From Metopolophium dirhodum (taxonomy: Eukaryota > Arthropoda > Insecta > Hemiptera > Aphididae): a DNA stretch of 64,000 nucleotides. Shown here piece after piece: positions 49,560-60,069 of the stretch. Both the position numbers and the translations under genes were made by a program. Location of the stretch: NCBI RefSeq assembly GCF_019925205.1, contig NC_083568.1:8306393-8370392 (forward strand), written 5' to 3'. The notes beneath the pieces were generated by a model. The model saw only the letters and a program-made list of their open reading frames with translations, was not told where the DNA came from and did no database searches. Position 1 is the stretch's first letter. Every line of letters begins with the position of its first letter.

Positions 49560-50326
49560 GCGAAGTGGTCTAGAAAATATCAAATCGCATGCCACTCGGC
49601 ATTCATTTTATCGTAAACGGAACGTGCTTTTCTTAATCGTCGTCCGTCCTGCAGAGGTCAATGCCGCGGCCGTCAGACGTCATCGTTCGAACACAAAACG
49701 AACGACGTAATTTTGAACAAGCGCGTGTTTGGCGCGCTCGTGCCGCGTGTAGACAGTACGGCCGCCGGAACTACCGTGTGGCCGGTCCGTCGTCGCCGCA
49801 TGACGGTCACACTGTCGACAATCAACGGGATGATGGCAAACGCGACCGCGTTCAGGAGCTACGTTGTCGTTTGTTTTGTTTGGGGTTGTGTTTGTGAAAT
49901 TCATTGATTGCTGCTTTACAAAATTAATCTTTTACCACCAAGTTTTGTTGGTACTTTATACTTGTTTCCCGGTAAATTTGTAAATTTCAATTTACGATCC
50001 CGCTGGTCACTGGTGGCGACGGAAGACTTGCTGGTCGGGACGGTTAATACGCCGGTTCGCGCACTTGGGCGTCACAAGTCACAACACCTAAACGTAAGTG
50101 CGCCGTAACAACATAATTGCTGCATAAAATACCGTCGGCGGTGGACATAGCGTACACGCGCGAAACAATGTGGGCCGGGACGATGCACTGACGCTTTGCC
50201 GTTTCTCGATAGGCTCTTACAGTAGTGGTCGAGGCCTCAGCCGTCGTGCTGCTGTCTGCCGAACTGATATCGTTGTGCCTACCTTTGTTTACCTACCTCT
50301 AACCGTTGTTTGCTTGTGTGTAATAG
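49560..50326 (+). promoter_or_regulatory. CpG-rich promoter and 5'UTR of SEPHS
   Basis: CpG-rich segment ahead of the selenophosphate synthetase gene. A 5'UTR exon ends at 50093 with CCTAAAC|GTAAGT; intron 50094-50326 ends TGTGTAATAG; the second exon begins GACGATGG four bases before the ATG. Open frames within the segment are incidental to high GC. The transcription start was not located. Confidence 0.6.
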
Positions 50327-50330
50327 GACG

Positions 50331-51563
50331 ATGGGCGATTATATACACACAAACATTGCCCAGGACAATGTGGCGATGGTGCGGCTCGAGCTGGCACAGA
50401 ACGATCAGATACCGCTGCGCCGACCATTCGACCCGCTCATCCACGACTTGGACCCACACTTTAAGTTGACCAGGTTCGCTGACCTCAAAGGACGGGGGTG
50501 CAAAGTTCCCCAAGAAGTACTCAACAAGCTTCTGGAGGGGTTCCAGCAGGATGAAAACGGTCATGGCGAACAATCGCACTTCATGCACATGACCATGACC
50601 AAAATTGGTATTGGGATGGACGCAGCCGTTGTACCCATTAGGCACGGTGGCCTGTCGCTAGTGCAGACGACCGATTACTTTTATCCACTTGTTGATGATC
50701 CATTTGTCATGGGCAAAATTGCCTGTTCCAACGTACTGAGCGACCTGTATGCCATGGGCGTGACCGAATGTGACAATATGCTCATGTTACTATCTGTATC
50801 GACCAAAATGACTGAAAAAGAACGAGATGTTGTGATACCGTTAATAATGAAAGGTTTTAAAGAAACAGCTTTTGAAGCTGGTACTACAGTGACGGGTGGA
50901 CAGACTGTTGTAAATCCATGGTGTACCATTGGAGGTGTTGCAACTACTGTATGTCAACCAAACGAATTTATCATACCAGACAACGCTGTAGTTGGTGATG
51001 TTCTTGTATTGACCAAACCTCTTGGAACACAGGTAGCTGTAAATGCACATCAATGGGTTGATCAACAAGATAAATGGAATCGAATAAAACTAATTGTTTC
51101 AGAAGAAGATGTGAGGAAAGCTTATCAACGTTCTATGGACTCAATGGCTCGTTTAAATAAAACTGCAGCCAAATTGATGCACAAATACAATGCTCATGGT
51201 GCAACAGACGTCACTGGATTTGGGCTATTAGGTCATGCCCAAACATTAGCAAAACATCAAAAGAATGAAGTATCGTTTGTCATTCACAATCTTCCAGTAA
51301 TTGCCAAAATGGCATCAGTAGCAAAAGCTTGTGGCAATATGTTCCAATTGTTACAAGGTCATTCAGCAGAGACATCAGGTGGACTTTTAATTTGCTTGCC
51401 AAGAGAACAAGCTGCAGCATATTGCAAAGATATTGAAAAAGTAGAAGGGTATCAGGCATGGATCATAGGTATCGTGGAGAAAGGCAATCGCACTGCTCGA
51501 ATAATAGATAAACCTAGAGTAATAGAAGTTCCAGCTAAAGAAAAAGATGGAGAACTGTGGTAG
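50331..51563 (+). CDS. Selenophosphate synthetase 1, Arg form (SPS1)
   Basis: 410 residues encoded by one exon; very close to animal SEPHS1/SPS1 along its length. Start is ATG at 50331, directly after a 5'UTR splice acceptor. Motifs include GCKVPQEVLNKLLEGF, the glycine-rich and metal-binding LVQTTDYFYPLVDDPF, ACSNVLSDLYAMGVTECDN, TVTGGQTVVNPW, DVTGFGLLGHAQTLAKHQ and the end EKGNRTARIIDKPRVIEV. True selenophosphate synthetases have Sec or Cys immediately before GCK. Here that residue (55) is Arg, codon CGG at 50493-50495. Known insect SPS1-Arg proteins do not make selenophosphate and are linked to redox and vitamin B6 related functions. Cytosolic. The intronless CDS with a 5'UTR intron is noteworthy. 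AATAAA at 51834 is a possible polyadenylation signal. Convergent with MRPL11. Confidence 0.97.
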   Translation: MGDYIHTNIAQDNVAMVRLELAQNDQIPLRRPFDPLIHDLDPHFKLTRFADLKGRGCKVPQEVLNKLLEGFQQDENGHGEQSHFMHMTMTKIGIGMDAAVVPIRHGGLSLVQTTDYFYPLVDDPFVMGKIACSNVLSDLYAMGVTECDNMLMLLSVSTKMTEKERDVVIPLIMKGFKETAFEAGTTVTGGQTVVNPWCTIGGVATTVCQPNEFIIPDNAVVGDVLVLTKPLGTQVAVNAHQWVDQQDKWNRIKLIVSEEDVRKAYQRSMDSMARLNKTAAKLMHKYNAHGATDVTGFGLLGHAQTLAKHQKNEVSFVIHNLPVIAKMASVAKACGNMFQLLQGHSAETSGGLLICLPREQAAAYCKDIEKVEGYQAWIIGIVEKGNRTARIIDKPRVIEVPAKEKDGELW

Positions 51564-53424
51564 AACTGTAATTAATTTAGTGCCATGAACCAGGAAGTTG
51601 TAAGGAATATACATTTTTATTTTATTTAATATCTAGCTTCCCATTATTTCAATATTTAATTTATACAAAATCTTCCTTATTTGTTTCTGTAGCTTTTATT
51701 CAATTTTATTGTGTATTTTTTCACCACAGCTAGACTTATTAAAAAAATACATATATATATTTCTTACAAATACTTCAAATTACAATTGACCATTCATTAA
51801 AATCTATATTTTTGTTTTTTGTAGTTTTAATCAAATAAAAATATCTGTGTGTACTGGTTACGTAAATCGGTTTATACTTTATAGTCTTTACAAACCTAAA
51901 GAAAATGAAACAATAGATGGAAATTATTAATCATGGATTACAGTTTGTAAATTGGCTACTAGTTTTTATGTTTTTGAATTTAGTTAAATTAAATTAGGAT
52001 CCAATACAATATGTATCTATATTCTATATAAATCCAATTAATGGTTTACAACTATCACAGAATAGAATAATATAATTAATATGATAGATTGATATCAATA
52101 TACTTTATATTTTATATCAAACCTCAATGTTAATATTAATTAATATTATCCGATTAACATAAATCATTTTTGAGCAATAAGCGCCAATATTAATATAAAT
52201 ATTGTATTAAGCATATTATGTATTTATGTATAATATAAATATATACAAAATAGTATCTATAAAAATTCAAAAATTATTTTATTTTGTACACAAAATAATA
52301 TGTGCACAAAGTTTATTATATTGTTTCTATTTTATTAATTCTTTACAATAAAGTTTATAATAAATTGCTTGGAATTAATTAATTTAAACTTAAAATAATT
52401 AATATCTATTATCAAATGTACTTTTATTAATATTGTTAAATTACATTAAAAAAATACTATAATAATTTTGAGTATGCCTTACACTAATTTGTATTTTGTT
52501 ATTTCTGTTTTACACAGTTTATAGCAAACATTAATATTCCTAAAATCGAAGCTGTAGCCGATATATTTTTTTATTAATATGGTCTTTTTTATGTATTCTA
52601 AGTTATAAATATATATTTTCATTAGATCTGGAAAGATCTTTTCTAACTTGAAATGAAAATTTCATGAATAAAACAATCTAATTTTTGTTTAAAAATAAAT
52701 AGTATATTATTTATTATAATACATAAAAATTGTATGAGTATTTAAATATTAATTATAAATACTCCTATACATGATATTTATTGTGTAATTGGCTATAGTA
52801 GTTTGTAATTTTTTTTTTTTTTTATTAAGAGTAAGGCTTCAACAGCTGAGGTCATTAGCCTGTTTGTAATTTTTATTTTTAAAATAACAAGTTTAGGTAA
52901 CCGTCTAAGATAATTTTGGGTCTAATAATTTATTTCAGTAAAATGCTCTAATTGTGTTTAATACATTTAACAACATTTAAAAAAAAAATTATAATTCATT
53001 ACCCATTACAGCAACAAATTACAATATTAAAATATATACCATGAAATACAACTTAGGTACCTGCAGTTGTAAAGCTGGCGATGTTAAGTTCAGTTTATTC
53101 TGCTATAGTCATACAATGAAATTTTTCACAAGTTAACCAGATCAGAAATCGTCATTATTGTATGGTCACATTTGTGTCTAATTTAACTTACACTTTTTTA
53201 TAGTTGACAAAAACTGTAACATTAACTTTCTTTGTTGGTTATTATGCAGTTCACCACTTTTATCCTTATGTTAATGACATTTTGGGATACATGTCTACAC
53301 TATAGTTATGTCAATTAAAAAACATTTGAAAACAAAATTTATAGATATGGTCTTGTCTGTAATAGAAAAAAAAATGTTTAAGTAAATGTAAGTACGCAGT
53401 GAGTTTACATAGGTACAACTATCT
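51564..53424. other. Spacer between convergent SEPHS and MRPL11
   Basis: 1.9 kb AT-rich DNA carrying the 3'UTRs of both genes: AATAAA at 51834 (+) and AATAAA at 53430-53425 (-). No gene or clear repeat seen. Confidence 0.6.
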
Positions 53425-53466
53425 TTTATTGGTACATACTTCTAACAATGATGATTAACTAATTAT

Positions 53467-54057
53467 TTATGCCGTTCTTAACATTTTTGCTTCTTTCAGT
53501 TCTTGCAATTCTCGTTTTCGTTCTTCCAACACAATCTTTCTTTCTTCTAAGAATTGTTGATACTCCTCAGCGTTCAAATCCTTGACTACTTTGATGCCCA
53601 ATGACCTGGCAGTAGAAATTAACATGTTGCATATTTCTTCTAGATTTCTAAACTCTAGGTTCTCGTCAGTCTGCTTTATCAATGCAATTTCGTACACATG
53701 TTTGAGCGTAAGCATTCCGGCCGTCTCCTTCAGGGGGTTCATGGCTCCTTTCTGTATGCCCGCAGCTTGTTTCAGGTAGTACATGGAAGGAGGTTTTGTA
53801 ATAGATATCTGATAGCTGCGGTCGGGATTGACGTGCACCCGTGTCGGCAAGGGTATGCCTTCTTTTATGTCTTTGGTCTTCTCGTTGAAGTCCTTGCAGA
53901 ACGCTGTAATGTTGATGCCCCTGCAGCCCAACATGGGCCCGAGAGGAGGGCCCGGTGTAGCCATGCCGGCCGGTATGTTTGTCCGCAACTTACCGTGTTG
54001 TATTTTCTCCACGCCTTGCTTCATTTGCCTCAACTTACTGGCGTTGTACTTAGACAT
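53467..54057 (-). CDS. Mitochondrial large-subunit ribosomal protein uL11m
   Basis: 196 residues, intronless, start ATG at 54057. Mitochondrial ribosomal protein L11, part of the GTPase-associated stalk base on the large subunit of the mitoribosome. Clear landmarks: PGPPLGPMLGCRGINI (residues 35-50), AFCKDFNEKTKDIKEGIPLP, the AAGIQKGAMNP stretch, LTLKHVYEIALIKQ, and STARSLGIKVVKDLNAEEYQ, followed by a Glu/Lys-rich C-terminal helix (EERKIVLEERKRELQELKEA) typical of animal MRPL11. Cys45 stands where Gln is usual (LGQRG). No long cleavable presequence is evident, as in other animal MRPL11. A minus-strand AATAAA at 53430-53425 lies 37 bp past the stop. Convergent with SEPHS. Confidence 0.97.
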   Translation of the reverse strand: MSKYNASKLRQMKQGVEKIQHGKLRTNIPAGMATPGPPLGPMLGCRGINITAFCKDFNEKTKDIKEGIPLPTRVHVNPDRSYQISITKPPSMYYLKQAAGIQKGAMNPLKETAGMLTLKHVYEIALIKQTDENLEFRNLEEICNMLISTARSLGIKVVKDLNAEEYQQFLEERKIVLEERKRELQELKEAKMLRTA

Positions 54058-54119
54058 GACTTAAAACGGTACTCCTCCACGTGCTGGTACTCCACACTAC
54101 TCGCTGCTCCGTAGCTATT

Positions 54120-54640
54120 TTCACGCCCAGAACAGTTTAGACTTTAAATTAATAATTAGTATGATTGATATCGAAAATATATTATGAATAATAAATATGA
54201 AATTTTGAAACCGCAAATCAAGGACCAAGCTGCTGGTGTATTGAACACCTTGCCGCTAATATAAAAAGTGACAAGCGTTATCTATAGCCGTGCTCTTCAC
54301 CCATAGAGTAATATCACAGATTATATGATCATCTGTGGTAATATCGCCACTATACATAGAAATATAAATAATTTATATATTATCTATGAATTAATATCAC
54401 GGGACACGGGCTAAGATTTAGGTATCTTCAAAGAACAGTAACAATACAATTTGGTATCAAAGTGGCCTCAAAAATATGTACAAGAGGCAAATTCTGTGGG
54501 TCGCAATGATATTATGATAATCGAGAGTTTGCAACGCCATCTGTATAAAATATGGACTGAGATACAAGATGTGACCACTGACCACAGAATATATGAAATT
54601 TCAAATTATTATTATTTCATATATTCTGTGATGTGACGCT
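54120..54640. other. Upstream of MRPL11, with small palindromes
   Basis: Contains two CACAGATT-type hairpins: 54315-54337 (short arms) and 54583-54630 (17-bp perfect arms CACAGAATATATGAAAT, 14-base loop). MRPL11 5'UTR and promoter should be at the left edge; no core motif stands out. Confidence 0.55.
54583..54630. repeat. Perfect 17-bp hairpin, CACAGAATATATGAAAT
   Basis: 54583-54599 and 54614-54630 are exact reverse complements. Same start (CACAGA) and end (TGAAA) as the hairpin at 48448, though the middle bases differ, so it looks like a mobile or convergent small inverted repeat. Confidence 0.85.
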
Positions 54641-55835
54641 AATAAAACCACTGATAGCGCTGAAATCATTAAATTTTTTTTTTGTGTCTATCATTAAATG
54701 GGTTTGGGGCAGTAAAACTGCTTCGATTTTCTTCAACAGTATCTTGTTCGATGGGAAAGTGTATACCCTAGTTGGTACTTTTGGGAGGTTTTTGACAAAA
54801 TCGAATTTCAGTTTTTGGTGTAACCCTAAAACAAATGAACGTATAGTCATGAAATTTTCAATGGTTGTTTATATTTGCATTTTCTAGACATGATAAAATT
54901 TTAAAAATATTTTGATTTGTTTTGAACTGTTTAGGAATATTTTCAGTTTCCAATTTTATTAGTCTTTTTTTCTATGGATGTCAATAAAACTTTATTTGTT
55001 GGGTAAAAAAGCTTGAAAATTTAATACAAGACTCCTACTATATTACAATGATATTTGAAAATTATTAAGAATCTTTAGTCACAGTTTTTTTTTATAAGCA
55101 TTTAAAGTTCAAATATTGACAATATTGCACGAATATTAGCAAATTATTTTGAGCTGAGAATTCATTAAATTTTTTTTTTAATCTTAGGTTTTAAAATGTA
55201 ATACAAGATTCCTCACAAGATTATCTACTTTTATCAAAAAAAAAATGTCTATAAGAAAGTCAAATTAAATTTTTACGAGCGTTTGAAGTTCATATTTTCA
55301 CAATATTGGATATTCACTCGATTTCTCATGTAGCGGTTTTATTTTATTGTTATTCAAAAACGAATAACTGTAGATACATGAAAATTTTACTGAATGTTTA
55401 TATTTTCATTTTCTATATACCATAAAATTTTGAAAATATTTTGACTCTTTTTGAGCTGTTTACGGACATTATATAGGCACATTTTTTTTTTGTAAGCATT
55501 GAAAGTACAAATTTCTACAAAATGTAATAATTATTTTGTAGTTAAAAATTTTAAATGTTCAAATTTTATAGGTAAAGATTGAAAATTTAAAATAAGGTTC
55601 CATGTAAATAGGTTATATAAATTATAAATTACTTTATTCACAATAATATCATCAAATATACTTAGTAATATCAATATAACATAGGCTGACTGACCTGTCT
55701 TTACTCAGATTAGTTTTTTCTTATACAATAATATTATAATTATACCATTGAATTTAAATGTAACACCATCCATTGCAATGACCCACTTGTAACCTACTGT
55801 ACAGCAGAGGAGTACCAACTTGCCTACCTTTTTAT
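54640..55835 (+). repeat. Large dispersed repeat, copy B
   Basis: Reverse complement of copy A (2262-3560), with the same internal duplication: CATTTTCTAGACATGATAAA at about 54877 and CATTTTCTATATACCATAAA at about 55409, offset ~532 bp. It continues through TAGGCTGACTGACCTG and ends with ATGACCCACTTGTAACCTAC and TGTACAGCAGAG, an end that also occurs alone elsewhere. No protein is encoded. Confidence 0.7.
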
Positions 55836-57486
55836 TATTGATAGTATAAGTTCAAATTTGGATAAAATTTAATATTTTTAACAGATAATTACAATTTTAG
55901 TTACTTAGTTGTACTATAAAAATATTATTTGTGGGTACTTGAAACTTATAAAGTATATAAAAATGCAGGTATAAGATTATCCTAATCATACAATGATTAA
56001 GAAGTGTTTCATAAAAATGAAACAAATTGTTTTTAGCTCTAAGATATTTTATAGTAATGTATATTGCATGTAGAATGCAATGGATTCTAATTTTGTATTG
56101 CCTCCATTAAGTTTCAGATTTCAGTGATTACATTTGAACAGATACACATGAAATTTATTATTTATGTAACATTGAACCACAGAATATAACAATACTAATA
56201 ATATAAGTATAACTAATATTTATAGTGTTTACATATTTGAATATAGTCATAGATTTTTAATTGATAATATTAAACTATACATTTTACTTTATAGCCTTTA
56301 GGGATAATGGAAACATAATATTTATAAATGTTTATGTTTAATGTCAGAACATATTATACTATAGTATAATGGCTATAGACTTTAGTAATGCCTATGGCTA
56401 TGACTAATATTAAGTATATATTGTAATGTTAAAAAAAATTAGGAATTGTGCATTTTAATATATTCTGAGTGTGACGTGTGACGTGTGATAGATAGTGTTT
56501 ACTGATTTGGGTTATTAGTTTAATAAACAATTTATTGTTAGTTGATAACACAGCTATAGATAATAATAATTATTATATTATTACAAATTTTTTCAATGTT
56601 AAAAATAATTTTAACAGTATTTTTAAAAAAAATATTTTGGTATGAATGCATTGAATTGTATTTTTGAGCATTTAAATCTGTTCCCTAATAATAATATATA
56701 TTATCTTATTTTATCTATAGCCTGATAAATATTTTTTTGCAGATTCCAAGTAGTTTTAAAATAAAACAATAACTTACAATGAGTGTTAATGGCTGTTTCA
56801 TGACAATAGTCATTATTGCAACTTTTTTGTTATCTAAACATATTGAGACACTTGTTAGATTATCAATTTTTGTATGTATTATAAAACATAAAACATAAAT
56901 CATAATTTGTGAATATATAATATAAGATAAGTACCAAATTTAATTTATAATTATTTTTCAAGAAATAATTTTTGGAATTATTGCATTCATCTGTCATTAT
57001 TTATCATTATTAATGATAGGGATGTCTATGCATTATTGTATCCAATTAATAATTATTATAACTGTACCATTTACCTCCTTCTTTTCAGCCGTAATATTGG
57101 CTTATGTAAGTAAAATAACTAAAAATAGAATACAACAGTTTTTCAAAAACTTTCACTAAATTAGCTAAATGAGAAATTTTTGATCTCAGGCATAAAAATT
57201 TATTCTTGGAGTTATACACAAAATGTATGTTTATTGGGTGTTTTAATACTACAAAGAATTTTTATAAAAAATAAACTAGGTTTGTTTATAACTAAATAAT
57301 ATTAATAATAATAATAATAATAGAAAAAAAATTACCTATTTAAGACAAATAAAGTTTTTAAAAACTTACTATACTTATTTTTTAAAAAATAACAAACCAG
57401 TGTTGCTGTTCCAATGAGTTGTTATAATAATTGGAAAAACTACATTTAGTACATTTAGATATTATACATATATAGGACTGAATGAT
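55836..57486. other. AT-rich spacer downstream of NDUFAB1
   Basis: No gene or structured repeat is supported. A short (AAT)n tract lies at about 57301-57321. Includes the NDUFAB1 3'UTR at the right edge. Confidence 0.5.
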
Positions 57487-58739
57487 TTAATCATAAATAT
57501 CTTCACGGTCACACACATATTGCACAATATCTTTAGGTTTATGCAACTTTTCGGCATCTTCATCCGGTATTTCAAAACCTGTAATTTAATAAGAAAAAAA
57601 TTAGTATTTGTATTTTGTGTAAAATGAAAATAATTTATATAGGTACCAAATTCATCTTCTATGGCCATGATAACTTCAACGTGATCTAATGAATCTAATC
57701 CAAGATCATTGATAAAATGTGATTCAAGACTAAGCTGAAATTATTGAAAATCAATCAATTTAATAAAAAATTATATCATACTTAAAATAATAATATATTT
57801 TTTTTTTAAATTAAGTAAGTAAAATATGAAAACAACAATTTAAGGTTATTTTTTATGTTTGTATTATCATTGTTGTACTGTTCACATTTTAATTGCATAA
57901 TAGGCATTCAAAAGCAAAGGGGCTAAATATATCTTAAAGTAATTCATTCTCATTCTGATATTTAAGAATGAATGTTCAAATGGAGGTAGCTTTTCAACTC
58001 AATTAAATGCCTAGTTGTTGTCATTAAACTGTGCATACCTTATCTGGATTGACCTTGTCGTACAATTGTAATACTAATAGGATACGTTTTTTAATTTGTT
58101 CAATAGTCATCGGTGGCTTGACACTGTAATGCCGCATAACCGTCTGAAAATATAATTAAATACAATTTACATACCTTGTCAGCAGTGACTTTTATCATAC
58201 ACGTTGCACACAATGGCGTGCACAGGAAATTTCAATGGGGGGATGTCATAAGTAATAATACATTTAAATGTGTTGGGGGGGAGGGGGGGGTAGTACTAAA
58301 GGCACAGATAAAGGGATTTATGGGTCAATGGGGGGGAGGGGTATAACCCACAACCTCCCATCCCTCTTGGCACGCTGCTGGTTGCACACTTTCAGCACTC
58401 TAGTTTCTACTTCAACCGGAGACAATCGACTGGCTCCCGTCGTGTCTGAATACCATCGACCACTATATCAGCTCCAGCATATGAATCATAAATTAACTAG
58501 TGAGTGAGTACCTCACTCGTATAACAAACATGTACATCTCGTCACCGCGCAGAACTTCAAATATAAAATTAATTCGTCCTTACCACCGGTATCCTGCATG
58601 TCTGAAGATTTAGGTTATTGACGTTTTTCGATTGACTTAAATACCGTTTACCTGCGCACATCGGGTAACATCTCAACACCCGTAGACTGGTGTTGGTGAA
58701 AAACGTACCACACAAGACTTTCCCAAGGGATGCCATCAT
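57487..58739 (-). CDS. Mitochondrial acyl carrier protein (NDUFAB1)
   Basis: 146 residues in four exons: 58739-58584 (52 codons), 58143-58039 (35), 57734-57647 (29 plus 1 base) and 57578-57487. Borders are GT/AG and phases match. The product is mitochondrial ACP, carrier of growing acyl chains for mitochondrial fatty-acid/lipoate synthesis, a subunit of complex I and a partner of LYR proteins in Fe-S assembly. Exon 1 is a basic mitochondrial presequence (MMASLGKVLCGTFFTN...). The mature part begins near RHYSVKPPMT, and LGLDSLDHVEVIMAIEDEFG holds the phosphopantetheine Ser102. It closes with FEIPDEDAEKL and QYVCDREDIYD, normal length for the family. Either of two adjacent ATGs (58739, 58736) may start it. 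GTAAAC inside exon 1 could be mistaken for a donor, but only the donor at 58583 keeps phase. Confidence 0.96.
58144..58583 (-). repeat. G-tract transposon fragment in NDUFAB1 intron 1
   Basis: Runs of 7-9 G (58275-58292 and 58331-58340) within a sequence beginning GGCGTGCACAGGAAATTTCA (58215), a typical worn transposon end. Non-coding. Confidence 0.5.
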
Positions 58740-59435
58740 ATACTATAAAAGGCAGTTGCTATTTACACGTCTGATGTAAAACTTCGAACAACCTATACCT
58801 ATAATATTATTTTAGATTTTCACAATTTCACGTCCTGCCTGCCGGCTGCCATTATCTTTTCTATACATCCTTCCCCCTGATTGGTCGTAATCACGATTAG
58901 AGATAAGAATTTATCTGTAATGTTTATATTTTATTTATTTATGTGATTAGGGTATTTTTTTACTTTACCTGACAGAGGACACCCTTTGTTTATACATTTT
59001 TTTTTTTTAGGTTTACGTAGTTAACTTTACTAAAAACTACATACCTATATTGTGTGATGCGCGAATGCGTATAAATCTCAAACTTCATTAGGTCATAACT
59101 TCGAAACTAGGTCCGACTGCCAAATTCTGACTTCACTATGACACTATCGTTTTCAGTATAGTTAACTACACAAGTCTAAAAATAAAAAATTGCAAAAAAA
59201 GGGTGTCCGGTAAAGTAACAAAGTTCCCCTACTTAAATTATACAGCACAGATTATATGAAAATCTGTGATTATACTATAAAATATTTTTTTTATATTTCC
59301 TCTATTCCTTATATTTTAATTTATGGATGTAACCACAGACTAACCATTATATACTGGATATAAGTATACAACCGTGGAATACTGTGATGAACCTATATAC
59401 TCCCGATAATTTGAAGCACATCAGCGCGTGTAAAT

Positions 59436-59519
59436 AATCGTCGCATATTTATCTATTTGATTTGATATGATATATAAACATAAATCATTCAGCGACCGAC
59501 GGCTAAATATGCGACGATT
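59436..59519. repeat. 16-bp inverted repeat pair
   Basis: AATCGTCGCATATTTA (59436-59451) and its exact reverse complement (59504-59519), 52 bp apart. Non-coding context upstream of NDUFAB1; could form a stem-loop. Confidence 0.75.
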
Positions 59520-59863
59520 GGACTCTAATACAGTGACTTGTCATCACGATTCAAGATATCTTTAATTTTTTATCATAGAACACTTTAATCGTGCTCGTCA
59601 CATACACAGAATAAGGTACTCTGTTTACACGTGCGAGATAGGCATGGCTCCTCCATCCATATTGTATACGACCTGAGCCTAGTACTTAAGTATATCTTAA
59701 ATGCTATAGTACTATCTACAGTCGTGATCGCTATAGATAATACTTTAAGTCACGGACCACGGCCCACGGCCTTAGAAGATATGTATTATAGGCACAGAAA
59801 AATATATTATATAAAAAAAAAAATAGAAGCGACACTTGATCAGCTGATTGGGCCACCCTAGGG

Positions 59864-60069
59864 CAGAGATGGCGAACCTATGACTGGCGCACTCTATTTT
59901 AGTGACACACTCAACCGGTATTTTTATCGTTCAAACAATGGATGAAGGAATTTTTAAATTTAAAAAAAGGGTCATCAAATTAGTTGACACGCAAGGCAAA
60001 TAAAAACCAGCCAACATTTTTATTTGATACACCATACACGTGTAGGTACAGAAAGGTACACCATCCCTG
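59864..60069. mobile_element. hAT-like MITE, 206 bp
   Basis: Left end CAGAGATGGCGAACCTATGA and right end, reverse-complemented, CAGGGATGGTGTACCTTTCT are hAT-type termini. Flanks CCCTAGGG and CCCTATAG match at 6 of 8 positions as a worn target duplication. Confidence 0.7.

Larger units (their letters stand above)
46301..49560. other. Intergenic AT-rich region
   Basis: No gene supported. Contains the second GAGGATGTCAG-family foldback (47296-47741), a perfect 16-bp palindrome (48448-48484) and a long A tract with a T interruption at about 48317-48351. Confidence 0.55.

Noticed and set aside
49661..49907. Overlapping 64-78 codon frames upstream of SEPHS
   Set aside because: CpG-rich promoter/5'UTR sequence; no splice path joins them in frame to SEPHS, and SEPHS has its own ATG after an acceptor.
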